Below are positions 33,161 through 46,971 of a stretch of DNA of 64,000 nucleotides, piece after piece (positions within the stretch are counted from its first letter, which is position 1; every line of letters starts with the position of its first letter). Origin of the DNA: Hypericum androsaemum (Eukaryota; Streptophyta; Magnoliopsida; Malpighiales; Hypericaceae); assembly GCA_963995505.1 (NCBI GenBank), contig OZ023180.1, forward strand, positions 13,034,689-13,098,688, in the 5' to 3' direction. The notes beneath the pieces were generated by a model. It made no database searches and had not been told where the DNA came from. It was given only the letters and a program-made list of their open reading frames with translations. The translations under genes and the position numbers were made by a program.

Positions 33161-34250
33161 TTATTTGCAGTAACTCTTTAGCAAACTTGAATCGACCATC
33201 TCTGATCGCTTATTGGATCTGGTTCTAAAAGACCACCTTGTTGGCTGCATTGTGAGACTTACTTCATGCCACTTGTAGTATCTCATTGCCTTCAGCTCCT
33301 TCTCATCCAGGATTGTGCAACCCTTGGGCAAGGTGATTTGGCCGTTCTTGAGCAGGTTGTCAAAAATTTCATCACCCTTAGTCACATCAAATGAGTATTT
33401 CTTTTCAAACTTGGTTGGTACCGTCACCTTCTTCTGAAGAGGCTCTCGCACTTGTATGGCTTACCCTTGGTTAGTTCAGCTACCATCTCTTCCGCCATCA
33501 GATCATCTTCCTAACCGTGCTCGCTATCCAACTGATCAATCTCCAAAGTAGGGTCATAGGTGTAAGTACCCTTAGAGGAGGCAGCCTTCCTATCTTTCTC
33601 ACTAATCAGCTGTTGAATGGTGATAGCCTTCTATGCCAACTCAGAGAGGTCTCAGAACCTCTCAACTCTGAGTTTCTTTCGAATGCAGAAGGTGAGTCCT
33701 TGCATGGTCAGGGATGTTAGGTCAGGCTCTGATAGGTTGGTTGGACAATGATTCTTTGCCTTCCAAAAGTGGATGATGAACTTCTCAATTGATTCACCCT
33801 CGAGTTGTTGCATATGGGAAAAATTCAAGATGGTTATAGTCAGCTCTGGCCGGTAGACCTGATTATTAAACTTTTGTTCCATCTCTGGCCAAGTCGGCAC
33901 GGAACATGGTAGGAGGCAGATATACCAAGTAAAGGCCATCTTTGTAAGGGTCATCAGAAAGTGACGTAGATGCATGAAATCGTTAGATAATGTCTCACTG
34001 TACTGGATGATAAACCGCGCTACATGTTCCACCGATGATTTATTATCTTCACCCGAGAGCTGAGTGAAGTCTGGGATGCGGTACCCCCTTGGGAAGGTTT
34101 CCTTGTCATAGTTTTCAGGGTATAGCAGCTTAGTGAACCTACGGTGTGGGGTGTGCCTTGCTTCAATCTATATGTCCCTAAGTACTTCAACGACCAGCTC
34201 CCTTTGTTGTGTCGCCTCTTACTCCTGATGAGGTCCTTGATTATAGCCAT
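33161..34250 (-). pseudogene. Gag of element E
   Basis: Minus-strand frames give VARFIIQYSETLSNDFMHLR, FLMTLTKMAFTWYICLLPCS, WPEMEQKFNNQVYRPELTI and LEGESIEKFIIHFWKAKNHC, the retrotransposon gag domain of Tat/Ogre-like elements. A downstream block follows (EKKYSFDVTKGDEIFDNLLK, GQITLPKGCTILDEKELKAM, then a degenerate Cys/His region). The protein would form the particle. The first frame (34250-34020) runs into the second across a stop at 34020-34033. No full-length frame exists. Confidence 0.82.
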
Positions 34251-35181
34251 GTTGCTCCTTAGGGTTTAGGTCTTCTACATCCTTGATGGGAGGTAGTTAT
34301 GGATATACCCTTGTTTGGGTATGCTTGTATGTCAATTGTCTATTGATGGGGTAGTCGACCTCCTCTTCCTCAAACTCTACTCTTTTTTGCTGTGTATACT
34401 ACTGCCATGGAGTCTGAGCAGAAGTAATGGTGTCAAAGAGGGTGTTGCTTCGGGTATTCCCTTTTTCAAAGGTGTTGCACCTGGTGTTAACCCTAAAAGG
34501 TTGGTATCAACCTCGATCTGCTTAGACGTTGCTTGTCATTACTCCAACAGTCTTATAGTACTCTGAGTTATTCGTACCCTAAGTCCCCCTATTGGAGGAT
34601 ACTTGGAGCGCCGAGTCTATGGGATTCCTGGCCGGTTAGTTTGGGCCGGTTACTCCTAATGTGCCTTGAGTCTGGTTGATGGTGTGCTCAATGGGTAATG
34701 GGGTACAGATGGCTTTGCCCTTGTTCATGGCTTCAGTCACCTTAGCAGTTATCATAAGCGCCATGGTTTGGTTGAAGACATGATGAAGAGACTCCTTGCT
34801 ACGCTGAGAGATCCCCTTGAAGCGGTCTTTAGTGTCATTGCTTATCCACTTATGATCGACCATCATCTGATCTAGCCAGCTGATTATGGCTTTGAGTGTT
34901 TCACCAACATCTTGGTCAGTTGGCTCCTTGGGGGGTGCCGAGTTGATGGTGTTCCTCCCACTACCTGTCTGAGTAGTAGGGAGGGCAGGCTCCTTAGTGG
35001 GAGCCGTATTGGTAGAGTTTCACAAGGTACTAGGTTGAGCAGTCAGGAAAGCAGGCTTCTTGAGGGGAGCTGCATTGGTAGTATTCTTCCCAATGAGCAT
35101 TTGAGAAGAGGGTGTTGCTGTGTCCTCGCTCTTGATCATCTTGATTATAGTAGGTTAAATTGCCTTCTCAAACATCCTCCT
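34251..35181 (-). pseudogene. N-terminal gag leader of element E
   Basis: A minus-strand frame at 34866-34636 (MMVDHKWISNDTKDRFKGIS, HHVFNQTMALMITAKVTEAM) is the likely beginning of gag. Between it and the primer site at 35182 are repeated motifs seen on the plus strand as GGCTCCTTAGTGGGAGCCG and GGCTTCTTGAGGGGAGCTG. The true start codon is not clear. Confidence 0.45.
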
Positions 35182-35203
35182 AGGTCCCATCAACCGTGCC
35201 AAA
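35182..35203 (-). promoter_or_regulatory. Primer-binding site of element E
   Basis: On the minus strand TTTTTGGCACGGTTGATGGG, close to the TTTGGCGCCGTCTGTGGGAA site common in Tat-branch Ty3 elements. Confidence 0.5.
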
Positions 35204-35210
35204 AACAATA

Positions 35211-36401
35211 TTGGTGAAAAAATACGAGAGAACGTCGATTGATCTCATGACAGCCCAGAGTACTCGTCCCAAGGTTGGTTTAACGCTAAGGTAACAAAGG
35301 TTGGCCGTGGCCGAAAGCTAAGATAGAAGCTAAAAAGCTTGAGAGAGATTTTGTATATGATTTGTGTGATGTGGTGATGTCCCTTCCGTTTGCCCCTTGC
35401 TCTCCTTATATAGAAAATTCGACCACCTCGACCTCTTACGCTAGATCGCCTCCTAGTCGAACTTGGAGACCTTGAAGTCTCTCTTCGTCAAAAACAAACT
35501 TGAAAACCCCATGGTTTACCCAATTTCTCGAGCTTATCTCGCCTTCTCCGCATTCTATCTTTATCTCTTAAGACCCCGAGTACACTCAGCCTCTTTTAAT
35601 GTTATTTTTAATAGAGTTCGTCTTGAACTCAGCCTCTTTGAGCTTTCATCTTATCCAAAACCTGCGCCAAACCGAACCCTCCTTTCACGTATTGGGTGAT
35701 GACCTTTCGTGAGTAGAGCCCGCGATGATAGGAGCCCAATGAGACTCACAATGATCAGAGACTAACAAGACTCGCGATGATCTGGCCCTATGAAGGTCTG
35801 CGACGATTTGGGCATATGAAGGCCTACAGCGATTAGGCCTATGAAGGCCTATGGCGATTGAGCCTTAGAGAAATCCTGCGATCATATGAAAACCTTCAAG
35901 TCTGCAATGATTAAGCCAACCCGAGCCCGCCATAATTTTGGGATGGATGACACCCGCGATGATCCAAACCGAGCGATTTTGCGATGATTCGTCCTCAATG
36001 AAGCCCGCGACGATTCGGCCTCAACTACTTTGCGACGATCCAACCTCAATGAAGCTCACGAGGATCCTGGCTATTGATAACCCACGATGATCCGGCCTTC
36101 ACCAAACCCGCAATGATCCTAGTTTCCTCTTTCTGTGACGATCCAGCCCGCAATGATTTGGGCTTCTTCTTTTCGCAACTATCTAGCTTGCAACGACCTA
36201 GGCCCTACTCGTACCGCAACGACCCGGGCCCTACTCATCCTGTGATGATCCAACCCGCGACGATCCAGGCCCTACTCATCCTGCGACGATCCAGGCCCTA
36301 CTCATCCCAAGCAGCTTATTTCGATAGAAATTGACTAGTGCCGTTTGCTGATCCAAATATTAATTTATGTTGGACATCACTCAATTTTTGTTTGTAATGG
36401 A
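35211..36401 (-). repeat. 5' LTR of element E
   Basis: On the minus strand: GATGATCC-type repeats (36310-35700), a coding-free segment, TATA box TATATAAGG at about 35413-35405, leader, and an end next to the primer site. The start near 36401 is uncertain, because element C is inserted there. The repeated units match the 3' LTR fragment at 13086-13490. Confidence 0.6.
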
Positions 36402-36703
36402 GTCTATGTAACAAACGTAACAATTAGGGTTCAAGAATTGAAGATAGAGGGAGGGAAAACAGAGATAGAAGAAGGGGAGGAAGAACAGAAATGTTCTGTT
36501 TCTTAGGATCAATTATGTCAAAATATCTAAAATAGTTCCTAGAGTTTTCTCCTATCTCTATTTATACCTCATAAGTCTTATTACAATTCAGTCACCTAAG
36601 AACTCTTATTATTGCTATTTATTCCTGTGATCATTACAACTCCCACTTTCAATAAAAACCTTGTCTTCAAGGTTCAAGGAACATCAAAATCGAAACACAG
36701 AAC

Positions 36704-37500
36704 TTAGCTTCTCGTGCAACTCGTGAAACTGTAGCTGAATTCTTGCTGCCAAAATGGTTTAACTTGTAGAGACGAAATATGTGCTTCAAGTCCCTTATCA
36801 AATACATGTAAAATCATCATCCCCATCTTAAAAGCAACCGCTTCCACACGCCTTGTAAATGTAATCAAGAGTAGTACAACAAGGACTCGAGTATTCTCCA
36901 TCACCATCTTCAATATATCAACATCGGAGAAGCACAGCACATGTACAAAATCTGAACCCTTCTCAAAACTTCTCACATTCTGTAGACAAGGTTCAGTCAC
37001 ATTTTCCCCTTGTCTCGCACATGCTATAACACTCTCAGAACACCTTTCATCATCTGCGAATGTACTGCCAACAATGCTGAACCAAAGAAGCTTGCAAGTC
37101 CCCCACCCATCTGCTGGAATTCCAATTCCATTTCCATCCAAATCCTTGCTTCTCGACTCAACAATAGCACCAACACATGAATTGACAACAAACACATACT
37201 CCTTCCTCTTTGATATCAACTCATTAAGCTTGCTACTCTTTTTCAAGGATATGAATTCACCATCGTACCTTGGGAGATCATTACAAATCCCTGGCATCAA
37301 CAAAACCTTGTCCTCAAGGTCCAAATCATAACATGCCCCTTTTCTATTCGTTAAACCTTGAATCCAAATAAATTCTGCTTCAGCTCGATACTTTATCAAC
37401 TGTGAACAAAAACCAGTTCCTATAACTTTGATAGCTCGACATTCTCTTAATTTCTCAAGGTTCCTCTTTGCATCTTTAGTTGCTCCATAATCTGCAGGAG
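36704..37500 (-). pseudogene. Unidentified ORF of element C (3' part)
   Basis: A 231-codon minus-strand frame (37399-36704), preceded by a related frame up to about 37500, ends ~50 bp before the polypurine tract. Residues include GACYDLDLEDKVLLMPGICN, KKSSKLNELISKRKEYVFVV and GIPADGWGTCKLLWFSIVGS. I do not recognise the protein. It shows no RT, RNase H or integrase motifs. Given that this element lacks pol, captured host sequence is possible. Confidence 0.4.
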
Positions 37501-38308
37501 GTTACAACCCTATAACAAAATGCAGTACAACATTTGCATCCGCTAAAATTGCAGAACCTGCATCTATAAAAATGATAGCAGGTGATGGTGTTGCAGCAAT
37601 CGATAAATCTGCAGAGGTGACCAAATGGGTTGTTGGCTGCGGCAGCAAAGAAGCACTTGGCAATCCTGCGAAAGGCAACAATCTGACGATGTCAATAGGT
37701 TGCTACTGTAGAAATGCAGCAAATGATGCATTGGAAAATTGCGAATCTGTAGAAATGAGTGGCCCGTAGATGGAATTTTGCAGCAGACTTTGCAGCAGTG
37801 AATCAAGTAGTTTAGATTTAACATCAAAACCAAACTCCTTTATTGTTGGTAACTCCACAAAGAATGGCAGGCCTATAGACTCAGGAGATGAATCTGCAAT
37901 TGCTTCTAAAAATTGTAGACCTGACTCAAGATCAAGTACTTCCTTGTTTGTCCAAGAAATACCCTTAATTGCATCTGTTTTTGTATTCAGGAGAGAAATC
38001 TGTAACTGGCAGTCCATGAAGTCTTCTTGTTCTCCAAATTTAAGATGTCCAAATCCACCAAAATCTAAAACTGAAACTTCCTTGCAAGAGACTTGACGAG
38101 ATGAAGTCTCTAAATCTGCCTCGTTTGGTTGAAGAGTGTCATCATCATCATCCATTTTGTTCAAGATGTCTTCAACCTTGATCCTCATACACTCTGGCAT
38201 AATACACTCTTTAACTCTAATGTTCATGACATCATTATGGATTTGACCATCAAGAGAGTCAACAAACAAGGGTCCAGAATCATCAAATCCATATTGAAGT
38301 GACCCCAT
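37501..38308 (-). pseudogene. Unidentified ORF of element C (middle)
   Basis: A 201-codon frame (38308-37703) continuing directly from the gag segment upstream after stops. It is acidic (KVEDILNKMDDDDDTLQPNE), with LDFGGFGHLKFGEQEDFMDC and LPFFVELPTIKEFGFDVKSK. No known retroelement domain. Possibly a Gag-linked extension or a transduced host segment. Confidence 0.4.
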
Positions 38309-38932
38309 TTGTCGAGTTGCTCATGAACTCTCCACAACACATTCGTCGAGTTGCTCATGAACTCCATCGCAATTGACGAATCCTACTTGCTCCTCATTCT
38401 CAAAGCGTATTTACAACGCCTCGACAAACTCATCCTAGTCAACATTGTCGAAGCTCAATCTCCACGACAAGAACCACTCTCTCGCCTTACCCGTTAACAA
38501 GTCAACTACTAAACTATATTTATAGACCTCCAAAGATGGATTAATCTCAAAGAATTCCTCACAAAGCTCAACCTAATCATACGGGTTAACACCCGAAAAA
38601 AAGAAAAGACTAGGAAAACCTATTCGAGATAAGGCAGCATTTACCTTATTCTTATGAACTTCTGAGGCCCACTCGTCTAATAACTCATCCAGGTACCGGC
38701 TTCAACGAGGCTCAACACCATACATTCGAACCACGATCTTTAGGTAACTCTCTGGTGCATGAGTCTTGTGCTCCGGTCATTTCGGTACATCCAAGAACTG
38801 ACTCCGGCGAGGTTCCATTCCATAGTTCTGACCCAAGAACACTTGGGTCCTCTCCTGCTAGTAAGAAACATGCTCTGGCCCCGGCGACTCCTTCGACAAT
38901 AAATTCTGGCGAGGCCCATAAAACTAAAATTG
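38309..38932 (-). pseudogene. Gag remnant of element C
   Basis: On the minus strand: GVNPYD(stop)VELCEEFFEI, YSLVVDLLTGKARE(stop)FLSWR, FDNVD(stop)DEFVEAL and IRFENEEQVGFVN. These match the Ty3 retrotransposon gag core (W..R.E.YF, LxGKAREWFL, W.EF...L..RF). All three marked stops replace Trp or Gln codons by single changes. Element D is inserted immediately upstream at 38937. Confidence 0.65.
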
Positions 38933-38937
38933 GTAAG

Positions 38938-39484
38938 TGATAGAGGGTAAATTTCTTAGAGTCGAACACTCGAAGAAAACTCGATAAAATCAAGTCTGTT
39001 CGAATAAATCCAAAGAGATACTTGAAGATTTGATAGAAAGATGGGCAAAAGAAGAGAATCCCCAATTTTCTTAGAGCAACTCTAAGAAACCAAATTCCAT
39101 TAGACAAATCAATAATACCCTAGGTTTCTTCCTTTCATTACATATATAGTAGTGTTTCCTAAGCCCAACAAAAGCTACGGCATAAAACAAAGCTATGGTC
39201 CAATTAATAATAAGATAATGGGCCACAACAACAAAAGCCCAGCAACAATGATCTTCTAATTCTCTTGTTGCCCGCTCGTGAACTCGTCATCCGATATTCC
39301 TACGCCCGGTCGTCCACGTCATTTCTTGTCACCCGCTTGGCCTCACTGCACATTTGTCACCTGCGCGTTCGCCTTTGTCGGTCTTCATGTCACTTGTAAC
39401 TTCCACTGCTCACACCTTCAGTTCCTTGTCACTCGCGTCTTCAACAGCTACTCCCAAGGCGATGACCGAATTCTCCATGTAACA
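38938..39484 (-). repeat. 3' LTR of element D
   Basis: 547 bp. Its inner end is ...CCATGTAACA next to the purine tract. The outer end, TGATAGAGGGTAAATTTC, has a ~10-bp insertion relative to the 5' LTR, but TG and the GTAAG duplication are intact. Confidence 0.85.
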
Positions 39485-39985
39485 ATCCATCCCGCTTAAG
39501 TTTCTTGTTCTCAAGAAACTAGTAGGGTAGCAGAAGTTGAGGCCCAAAAGGAATCCCAAAATGACAGCAAGAAAAGATGATGCCACTTCCAAAAACATCT
39601 CGACAATGGTCTCCAATTTGAAACACAACCTCGAGAGCATCTTCAGGTTGTATGGTCTCACCTTCCTCTTCCAATCCTTAACATAGTCAATCAGTTGGGT
39701 ATAGAAAATTACACGTTCATAATGTCCCAAAACCTTGTCTGCTTCACCGACCTTCAATGCATTCTCAAAAACTTTCCAAGTACACTGTAACAAACCTTGG
39801 ATTTGGACAATTGAAGAGACCACACAAGGGCCTGAACAACGTTGTCTGCACTCTTCCCTCGTGCTCGTTCAAGTTAGTACGTGACCTCTCAACAATCGGC
39901 CTCTCAGTAACGGTCTCACCCTCTGCGACTAGCCAACTAGGTACCGTCACGTCATCCATGTCACTTGAATTAGTATCGCCCTCCA
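39485..39985 (-). pseudogene. Transduced segment 2 in element D
   Basis: A minus-strand frame (39823-39410) reads CTWKVFENALKVGEADKVLG, YERVIFYTQLIDYVKDWKRK and MLSRLCFKLETIVEMFLEVA. It looks like an ordinary cellular protein, unidentified. On both sides lie near-identical 34-bp purine-tract copies (AAGCGGGATGGA... at 39487-39523 and 39985-40020), as if a second element end had been joined in. Confidence 0.45.
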
Positions 39986-39989
39986 TCCC

Positions 39990-40605
39990 GCTTAAGTTCC
40001 TTGTCCTCAAGGAACAAGAAGAGAAGATTGCACACAAAGGTTGAAGGCCTTGACAAGCCAGACCTGCTACAAAAGTTACAACATGTTGTCCTGCCATTCC
40101 AACTTTGTCACCTCTTGCTGTAAATATTCCATGAAATTGATTCAACCATGTCCCATCTCCTGTTACAGCACGTAGTGCAATGGCTTCCATATTTGCTTCC
40201 ACCTCTACAATCAAAACCTCCATCAACTCAACACAAAACCGCTGCAACTGTCGGATATCTCCTTTTCGTGAACCTTGAAGCTGCACTTTGTCATCCTTTA
40301 GTCCATGCTGGACTTGTAAAAAGAGCCTCGAGGTCATGCCTTTGGAGGAAAATCGTGATATGGCATATTGGTCTACTTGCAAGCCCAGCTTTATCTCTAC
40401 AAGGACAATAGGAAAGACCTGTGCATAACGTCTCAGTTCAGAATTTCCTCCTTTAGAAACAATTTCATATGTGACCCTGCCTATCAAGAAGCAAACTAGT
40501 AGAAGAACATCTTCCATGGTCTTGTCAAACTCTGCTCTTGTCTCTGTCTTGATGATGTAATATTTAACCTGCTCATCACAAGTCATGACTTCCCACTTTC
40601 TACCA
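39990..40605 (-). pseudogene. Transduced segment 1b in element D, unidentified
   Basis: Continuous with the methyltransferase-like frame: RVTYEIVSKGGNSELRRYAQ, FPIVLVEIKLGLQVDQYAIS, LQRFCVELMEVLIVEVEANM and LRAVTGDGTWLNQFHGIFTA. It has the composition of conserved cellular sequence and stays open for about 200 codons, but I cannot assign it. It may be a second host gene joined by template switching. Confidence 0.4.
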
Positions 40606-40609
40606 CGAG

Positions 40610-42187
<1,578 letters not shown>

Positions 42188-42706
42188 TGAATTTCTTGGT
42201 GTCGAACACTCGAAGAAATCAAGTCTGTTCAAATAAATTCAAAAATATATTCTTGAAGTTTTGATAGAAAGATGAGCAAAAGAAGAGAATCCCTAATTTT
42301 CTCAGAGTAACTCTAAGAAACCAAATTCCATTAGACAAATCAATAATCCCATCCTTTCATTACATATATAGTAGTGTTTCCTAAGCCCAACAAAAGCTAC
42401 GGCATAAAACAAAGCTATAGTCCAATTAATAATAAGATAATGGGCCACAACAACAAAAGCCCAGCAACAATGATCTTCTAAATCTCTGGTTGCCCGCTCG
42501 TGAACTCGTCATCCGATATTCCTACGCCCGATCATCCACGTCATGTCTTGTCACTCGCTTGGCCTCGTTGTACATTTGTCACCCGCGCGTCCGCCTTTGT
42601 CGGTCTTCGTGTCATTTGCAACTTCCACTGCTTGCACCTTCAGTTCCTTGTCACTCGCGTCTTCGACAGTTACTCCCAAGGCGACGACCGAATTCTCCAT
42701 GTAACA
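42188..42706 (-). repeat. 5' LTR of element D
   Basis: 519 bp, starting TGTTACATGG and ending ...AAATTCA next to TTTGGTATCAGAGCC. It differs from the 3' LTR by indels and scattered substitutions, so insertion is not very recent. Confidence 0.87.
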
Positions 42707-43010
42707 GTAAGCCATAATTTTGCTGCACAACAATAGCTAAGAATTTGAGAATTGTCTTGCTCTGTTACCAATTTGTAATAAACCTAACAATTAGGGTTCA
42801 AGAATTGAAGATAGAGGGAGGGAAAACAGAGATAGAAGAAGGGGAGGAAGAACATAAACGTTATGTTTCTTAGAATCAATTATGTCAAAATATCTAAAAT
42901 GGTTCCTAGAGTTCTCTCCTATCTCTATTTATACCTCATAAGTTCTATTATAATTCAGTCACCTAAGAATTCCAATTTTTGCTATTTAGTCCTGTGACCA
43001 TTACAGTCTA

Positions 43011-44460
43011 TTCATCATGTGTTAGTGGCTTGTCTGTTTGCTAGTGCTACTTGAACCACACTTTATGAGGCTTTTCGTGTCCCCTTTATTCTGTGTGAGT
43101 TTTATGAAGCTTGGTGTGGCAAATATCTATTTGTAGTTTAGTCCACAACTTTATGCTCTTTGGATGATTGTATTTGCGTCGTGCTTTCGGGTTCTGTAGA
43201 CTCCTAGGAATATGTTTTTTTTCTTGCTCTTTTTTATTCTTCTCTTTTCTCCCCTTTTCTTTTCTATCTTTTCGGCAAGGAGTCGTAGGTCCATTGATGC
43301 TGCGTTGTTGCTGCCAAATTCTTGTGACCATTAATCAAATGACTAATTCTGATTATCCAAAATTTAATCTTGGGCCAGCAATGGGCCTGATTGCATGACA
43401 AACCAAGTTCCTATGACCATAAATTTTTTAAGGGAGTTTTGTTTTTTGAGAAAGGAATAACTTATAAGCATTTGGTTATTCCACAAGAACCACGCTTTTG
43501 AAATTAGTCTCCAGCTTAGCAAAATAAAAAATTCTCAATTTTCTCAAACCATAAATACCTAGAGTCCCTTTCCCACTCCCCGTCTTAATCCTGAAACCCT
43601 TAATTATTTTAGTTAGTCGCTCGCCTCCTGGTCCATGTAGTGTCTGCTGCCGTCCCGACTCGTAGACTAGTCTCGATTCGCTGGCTACCATGACCCTCAA
43701 CTTTTGGTTCCATCTCGTCTCCTTCTTTGTCTTGAATTTTTTTTTCCTAACTGGGTTCCAGGTCAACTGATCAAGGATTAATGGGTTTCAATCTTATGGT
43801 GTTATCGTTGCTTTTTGTCGATAACCATGAATCCTAAAACCCTTAATTATTTTAGTTAGTCACTCTCCTCAAGGTCCGTGTAGTGTATGCTGCCGTCCCG
43901 ACTCGTAGACTAGACTCGATTCGCTGGCTACCGCGACCCTCAACTTTTGGTTCCATCTCGTCTCCTTCTTTGTCTGAATTTTTTTTCCTGACTGGCTTCT
44001 AGGTCAACTGGTCAAGGATTAATGGATTTCAATCTTATGGATTTATCGTTGCTTTTTGTCAATGATTTGGTAGTTGTTTCCTTAAAAAAATAGCTCAAAT
44101 ATGGTTTAAACACAACATAATCTCCTGCAATTAAATTGATCTTTATGGATGTATCAGACAATGAAGGTGTAATTGAAAACTAACAAAATGGTTAATGAAT
44201 ATCCTTATATTATAACCTTCTATTATAAACATGAAAATTTGTTTTGTGATTTGAATAATTCAGATTATATGTATTAGTATTAAAAAATTGAATTTTGGAT
44301 AATTCACTATTTGAATTCGGATTAGAATGGTAAAATAGTCAATTCTTATAGTTTTGATTCAGATAATTCAAATTTGGATTATTCGAATTCAGATTATTTG
44401 AATGCTCATCCCTAGTAACACATTTTTTTTTGAAAAAAAGAACTTTATAAAAAAAGGAAA
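43011..44460. repeat. AT-rich block with 230-bp tandem duplication (right arm)
   Basis: Inverted counterpart of 11397-12812. The duplicated units lie at about 43590-43830 and 43835-44070 (shared CCGTCCCGACTCGTAGACTA). 44230-44420 has the GAATTATTCGAATTC words and ends CATCCCTAGTAACACA. No conserved protein was recognised. Frames at 43086-43331 and 43476-43766 are repeat-derived. Confidence 0.5.
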
Positions 44461-45590
44461 AGAAAGACCAAAATATAAATTATTCCCTATGACCTACCTC
44501 CCTCCAGACCCACAATCTAGGCAGTCTAGGAGGTGGGGTCATCTAATCGATAGACCAGGAGAGAGCCCGACCACCCTATAATCTATCTCCACTAACTCCA
44601 CAGGTTGGACAGTCAGAGTGACGCCCCCAGCCTTCAGTCCAAGAAGATGTTGCCTATCATCTATCCTAGTTGACCCCACAATCCGGCAGTCTGGGAGGTC
44701 AACTACTAGACAAGAACCCAGTAAAGTTGACTGCCTAACCCCCCTAACCTCGAGGTATCTGATACAAGAGATTCATCATGCCCTCCTACCTCAAGGCACA
44801 CGCACCCATTACCCACACACCTATTGTATGTGGTTGCAGCCGGGGGCCTCTTTAAAAAATTATGTCACCTCCTAAAAATAGGGAAAAAGAGTACAAACAT
44901 TCTGTTATTACTGCGAGAATCTATAACATGTGCATCATCAATGTGGCAAAAACAAAGTGCTTTGGCTGAACCCACAAATAGCCATCTTTACTATTTCCTG
45001 CTCCTTCTTCTTCTGGATGTTGGTGTTTGGGCTGTCGGGTTAGGTTGTGGGTTTCCTAGACCAGGTTTGATCTGAGAGACGTGTTGGTGTTGGTGGGGCA
45101 CTGGGTCGCATACAAGTTCAACATTGAGGTGGAGGACCGCGCCGTCTTCCCGGCCAAGCTTCCGCTTTTTGGACCATGTTTTTAATGTGTTAACTTCGTT
45201 GAGATATTGGTCTCTTCTCTTTCAAATGCTGGCTTCATTTTGCTGTTTTGGTTTGCCTCCTGCATTGTACGAATGAGTTTTTGCGTTACGATTGTAATTG
45301 AGAAATGTAGCATGCAGAATTGCTGTGAGGTTTCATGGACTGATTTAGCAAGTTTCAATTTTGTCCATTTTTAATATAATATTTTCTAGAGCAATTTGTT
45401 TTCTTATGCTCTTCTTTGTTGTCCTGCATCACTGCCATTAGTTGCTACGTGGAATATAGTATTTTTTTAGGGAATGTGGAATATAATCAAGGGGAATACT
45501 AATAGGCAACACAGCTTTGAGTTTTCTTGCACTGGTTTAGGTAATTGTAGTTTATCCGCTTGAATGTACTATTTGGTGGTTTGTAATGGT
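44461..45590 (+). other. Gene-like block (right arm), unidentified
   Basis: Counterpart of 10263-11396. On the plus strand around 45080-45185 the exon-like segment encodes the same VAYKFNIEVEDRAVFP residues as the left arm, in a frame with indels. No transposon terminus is certain. Confidence 0.35.
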
Positions 45591-46200
45591 TTATTACGTT
45601 ATGATACAATGGTTTATTATTTATGATACAATAGTTTGCACGCTTACGATACAATAGTTTACACAGTTATGATAAAATAATTTATTATATTACGATAAAA
45701 TAGTTTATCATGTTATGATAAAATAGTTTGCACACTTACGTTACAATGGTTTACATGGTATTATATAATGGTTTGCAAAATTACAATACAATAGTTTATC
45801 ATGTTATGATAAAATAGTTTATTATGTTATAATACAATAGTTTGCACAGTTACGATACAATGGTTTATCATGTTATATCGAATAGTATGTTCGGTTATTA
45901 AATAATTAATTAAATTATATATTGAATGGTATGCCCGGTTATATCAAATAGTTTGTCCATTTATATTAAATGGTATGACCGATTATATTAAATAGTTTGT
46001 CCGTTTATTAAATAATTAGTTAAATTAAATATTGACAAGTATGTCCGATTATATTAAATAGTATGCTTGATAATATCAAATGGTATTCTTAATTATATCG
46101 AATAGTTTGTCCAGTTATTTAAAATACTTATAATAAAAAAATTAAATTATATATCAAATGACAATGCCCGTTTATATGAAATAGTATGCCAACTAATGAG
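45591..46200. repeat. Expanded AT-rich tandem repeat (right arm)
   Basis: About 25 units of 20-24 bp such as 'ATGATAAAATAGTTTATCATG', grading after 45870 into a variant 'GTTATATCGAATAGTTTGTCC'. The left arm keeps only six or seven units. Confidence 0.8.
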
Positions 46201-46971
46201 TCACGAAAATTTAATACATTAAGATTAAAATTACATGATATATATATATATATTAGAAAGAGAAATCAACCCAACAAAAGTGACTTGTGAACCACTAACC
46301 TCACACCCCACAAAGATATATGTGCCCCTTTTTTATTTTTTTTCTCTTTGATTATCTATTTAATTACAATACTTCCCTGCTCCATTTACAGTTAGGTCCG
46401 TCCCATTTGTTGCACCATATAGTGCTCGACGGGCACTAATCACCATAGTAAATAAAATATAAAACCTATTTAAACAACAATGCTAGTTAGATAGAAGTTA
46501 TCTTAAGATAAATGCATAAATGTTTTCTAAGATGAAAAATTTTATGTTGGTCTATCTCTACAATCCATAAATTATAAGTGGACAACTGGGACTTTTTGTT
46601 TGTCCACGCAATGTCTATATAATCTAATTATGGAATATAATCCTCATCTAAAGGAAATAGTATCTGAAAAGGAAATTTTATTTTAAAAAATAAACCATAA
46701 TTCTCTAAACAACTTCATTACCTTTTTTGATTGCTAATTCACTAAAATTCTCTTGGAAAAACTCACTCCAAGCTTTTACAGAAGTACTTTCTCTTGATGG
46801 ATTTTAATTAAAAAATTTATATCGTAAAAGGTTGGATGATATACCGATGAAGGTATTTTTCTTAACTTATATTATTGATCATCTAAAATTTTATCTCTAT
46901 TAAAATGATGGTGTGCATGTCAAATGCATTGATTAATATGTATTCTAGACTTGAGACGAGCACAAATTCTT
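46201..46971. other. AT-rich sequence without genes
   Basis: Contains an (AT) microsatellite at about 46238-46254. I see no ORF, no splice-like structure and no transposon terminus. Present only in the right arm. Confidence 0.5.

Larger units (their letters stand above)
13086..36401 (-). mobile_element. Element E: Tat-lineage Ty3 retrotransposon with antisense ORF
   Basis: Minus-strand order: 5' LTR (about 36401-35211), primer site, gag (34250-33161), repeat-rich gag tail, a protease-region remnant (to 31509), integrase C-terminus (21446-20996), antisense PMD ORF (plus strand 14676-20632), 3' LTR fragment (13590-13086). Element F (21447-31508) is inserted in its pol region. Protease end, reverse transcriptase, RNase H and most of integrase are missing. 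Both LTR regions contain the same unusual repeats of GATGATCCGGCC type in the same orientation, linking the two ends. The 3' LTR is cut by the left duplication arm at 13085/13086. Confidence 0.7.
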
